NCBI RefSeq assembly: GCF_946885885.1
Contig: NZ_CAMPHN010000062.1
Location: 1-22,825, forward strand
Direction of reading: 5' to 3'
Source of the DNA: an uncultured Pseudomonas sp.
GTDB taxonomy: Bacteria; Pseudomonadota; Gammaproteobacteria; Pseudomonadales; Pseudomonadaceae
Length of the DNA: 22,825 nucleotides
Part shown: one piece after another, positions 21,906 to 22,825 of the stretch
Layout of the letters: the number at the start of each line of letters is the position of its first letter
How positions within the stretch are numbered: the stretch's first letter is position 1
Position numbers and translations under genes: made by a program
The notes under the pieces: generated by a model
Databases searched by the model: none
What the model saw: the letters and a program-made list of their open reading frames with translations, nothing else
What the model was told of the DNA's origin: nothing

Positions 21906-22825
21906 ATGATCAATAAAGGAATTGTCGCCCTCCTGGGTGGTCTGGCGCTGTTGGTTGGCGGTGTGTGGTTGTGGTTCTACGACGAACCGCTGGAAGCGCA
22001 GGTCCAGGCTTGGCTGGATCAGGTTGCAGTGGGCGAGCCGAGCGATGCCTACTATCAACTGCTGGGATTGGACGCTCCAGCGGGAATCGATCCGCAGGTC
22101 GAAGGGCGCAAACGCCTGACGGCGGATAAGAATGCTGCGCCCGCCGCCACGCTCACGCTTCCCGGCGACGAACTGTGCTCCCTTGGCGCATCAGGCTGCT
22201 TGCAAGGCTGGCGCGCCGAGCCCGGAAAACTGCAGGCGCTGTTGACCACGCACGCTGAGTTGTTGCTGCGCTATGAAAAGCTGCTGACGCTGCGGGATTA
22301 CCGCAGTCTAAGCCAGCCCGTCATGGATGAGCCGATGCCAAGTTACATGGCACTGCTCAAGGGCAATCAGTTGCGCTCGGCGATAGCGCTGGCGCTGATC
22401 GAGGAGAAGCGCAACACCGAGGCCATGGCACTGTTCGAGAATGACATCAGACAGTTGCGCAGTTGGTTGACCAGGGCCGATAACCTGATTCTGAAAATGA
22501 CGCTGGTAAGGATGCTGGCGCAGGATCTGGATGGCCTTGCCGTCTTGTATCGCGCCGGACTGCTTCCCCGTCCCGCCTTGCAAAAAACCTTGAGTGTCGA
22601 GGAGCGTTCGCTGGAGGCGGCCATGCGGCGCGAGTTCGCCTCGGTGGCCAACGGCCTGGCAGAGATGGTCGACCACCCGGAGATGGGCGGCAAACTGGGG
22701 GGCAATGCCTGGAAGCTATGGCTGCTGTTCAAGCCGCGGATGAGCATCAACGATAGCCTGCCGCTGTATATGCGTAAGCGCTCCATAAACCCCGTTCGCC
22801 AGGACGGGGTTTGTTTTCAGGAGGC
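21906..22825 (+). CDS. Membrane-anchored protein of unknown function, partial at right edge
   Basis: An open frame of 306 codons that runs off the window without a stop. The ATG at 21906 has AGGA 6 nt upstream. A single N-terminal membrane helix (about 5-24: IVALLGGLALLVGGVWLWF) anchors a mostly helical periplasmic part; DELCSLGASGCLQGW contains a Cys pair and PSYMALLKGNQLRSAIALALIE is a helical segment. I do not recognise a characterised family; it looks like a conserved Pseudomonas hypothetical. The last 39 bases contain a terminator-like hairpin (22787-22812) that the frame reads through, so the true 3-prime end of the gene may be disturbed or may lie just outside. Confidence 0.7.
   Translation, partial: MINKGIVALLGGLALLVGGVWLWFYDEPLEAQVQAWLDQVAVGEPSDAYYQLLGLDAPAGIDPQVEGRKRLTADKNAAPAATLTLPGDELCSLGASGCLQGWRAEPGKLQALLTTHAELLLRYEKLLTLRDYRSLSQPVMDEPMPSYMALLKGNQLRSAIALALIEEKRNTEAMALFENDIRQLRSWLTRADNLILKMTLVRMLAQDLDGLAVLYRAGLLPRPALQKTLSVEERSLEAAMRREFASVANGLAEMVDHPEMGGKLGGNAWKLWLLFKPRMSINDSLPLYMRKRSINPVRQDGVCFQE
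22787..22818 (+). terminator. Terminator-like hairpin at the right edge
   Basis: AAACCCCGT (22787-22795) and ACGGGGTTT (22804-22812) form a perfect 9-bp stem with an 8-base loop, followed by GTTTTC. It has the form of an intrinsic terminator with a short interrupted T run. It overlaps an open reading frame, which is unusual. Confidence 0.6.

Noticed and set aside
1..22825. tRNA, rRNA, CRISPR array, prophage, toxin-antitoxin or secretion-system genes.
   Set aside because: Read through on both strands and none could be supported.

Overview
The window is a GC-rich gammaproteobacterial chromosome segment, almost certainly Pseudomonas. The grounds are the DksA2-type protein with two of four zinc-finger cysteines, the zinc-starvation gene set, a poxAB-like bicistron, a DUF1302/DUF1329 pair, a Pseudomonas-type DUF3301 protein, and several dispersed repeats of the pseudomonad kind. 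No tRNA, rRNA, CRISPR array, transposase or integrase was seen. All identifications rest on motif and family recognition from the sequence; no database search was run.

1-7478, zinc-limitation island. A 76-bp intergenic region with a Zur-like box separates two divergent operons. Leftward runs folE2 - ABC ATPase - ABC permease - periplasmic metal-binding protein. Rightward runs dksA2 - COG0523 GTPase (ZigA/CobW type) - DUF1826 protein. A small secreted six-cysteine protein (minus strand) and a second COG0523 GTPase (plus strand) follow. The logic is classical zinc sparing: import zinc, replace zinc-dependent FolE and DksA with zinc-independent paralogues, and traffic the scarce metal with COG0523 GTPases.

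7479-9091, two small minus-strand genes: a short cytoplasmic domain with a C-terminal membrane anchor, and a secreted helical PilJ-like protein.

9092-14949, probable extracellular polyester-use locus. A secreted medium-chain-length PHA depolymerase (PhaZ, triad S179/D235/H267) is divergent from an outer-membrane DUF1302 beta-barrel and a DUF1329 protein. A TetR regulator converges on the DUF1329 gene, their stop codons overlapping in TTAA, and a cytoplasmic alpha/beta hydrolase is divergent from the regulator. A 30-bp palindromic operator candidate lies just before the DUF1302 gene. The family assignments are strong, but the idea that these genes form one pathway is inference.

15081-17164, a poxAB-like pair (alpha/beta hydrolase plus class D beta-lactamase, ATGA overlap) and a DUF3301 membrane-anchored protein.

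17286-21226, an amine/amino-acid catabolic unit. A class III aminotransferase and a glutamine-synthetase-like gamma-glutamylation enzyme lie on the minus strand, divergent from a GntR/FCD regulator. The 364-bp control region holds two copies of the palindrome TTGTGATCACAA, 62 bp apart, one sitting inside the spacer of a good sigma-70-type promoter. It also holds two hairpins and a 19-codon leader ORF with a near-perfect ribosome binding site, in frame with the regulator.

21352-22825, a zinc-ribbon (zf-TFIIB) protein and a membrane-anchored protein of unknown function that runs off the right edge and unexpectedly carries a terminator-like hairpin.
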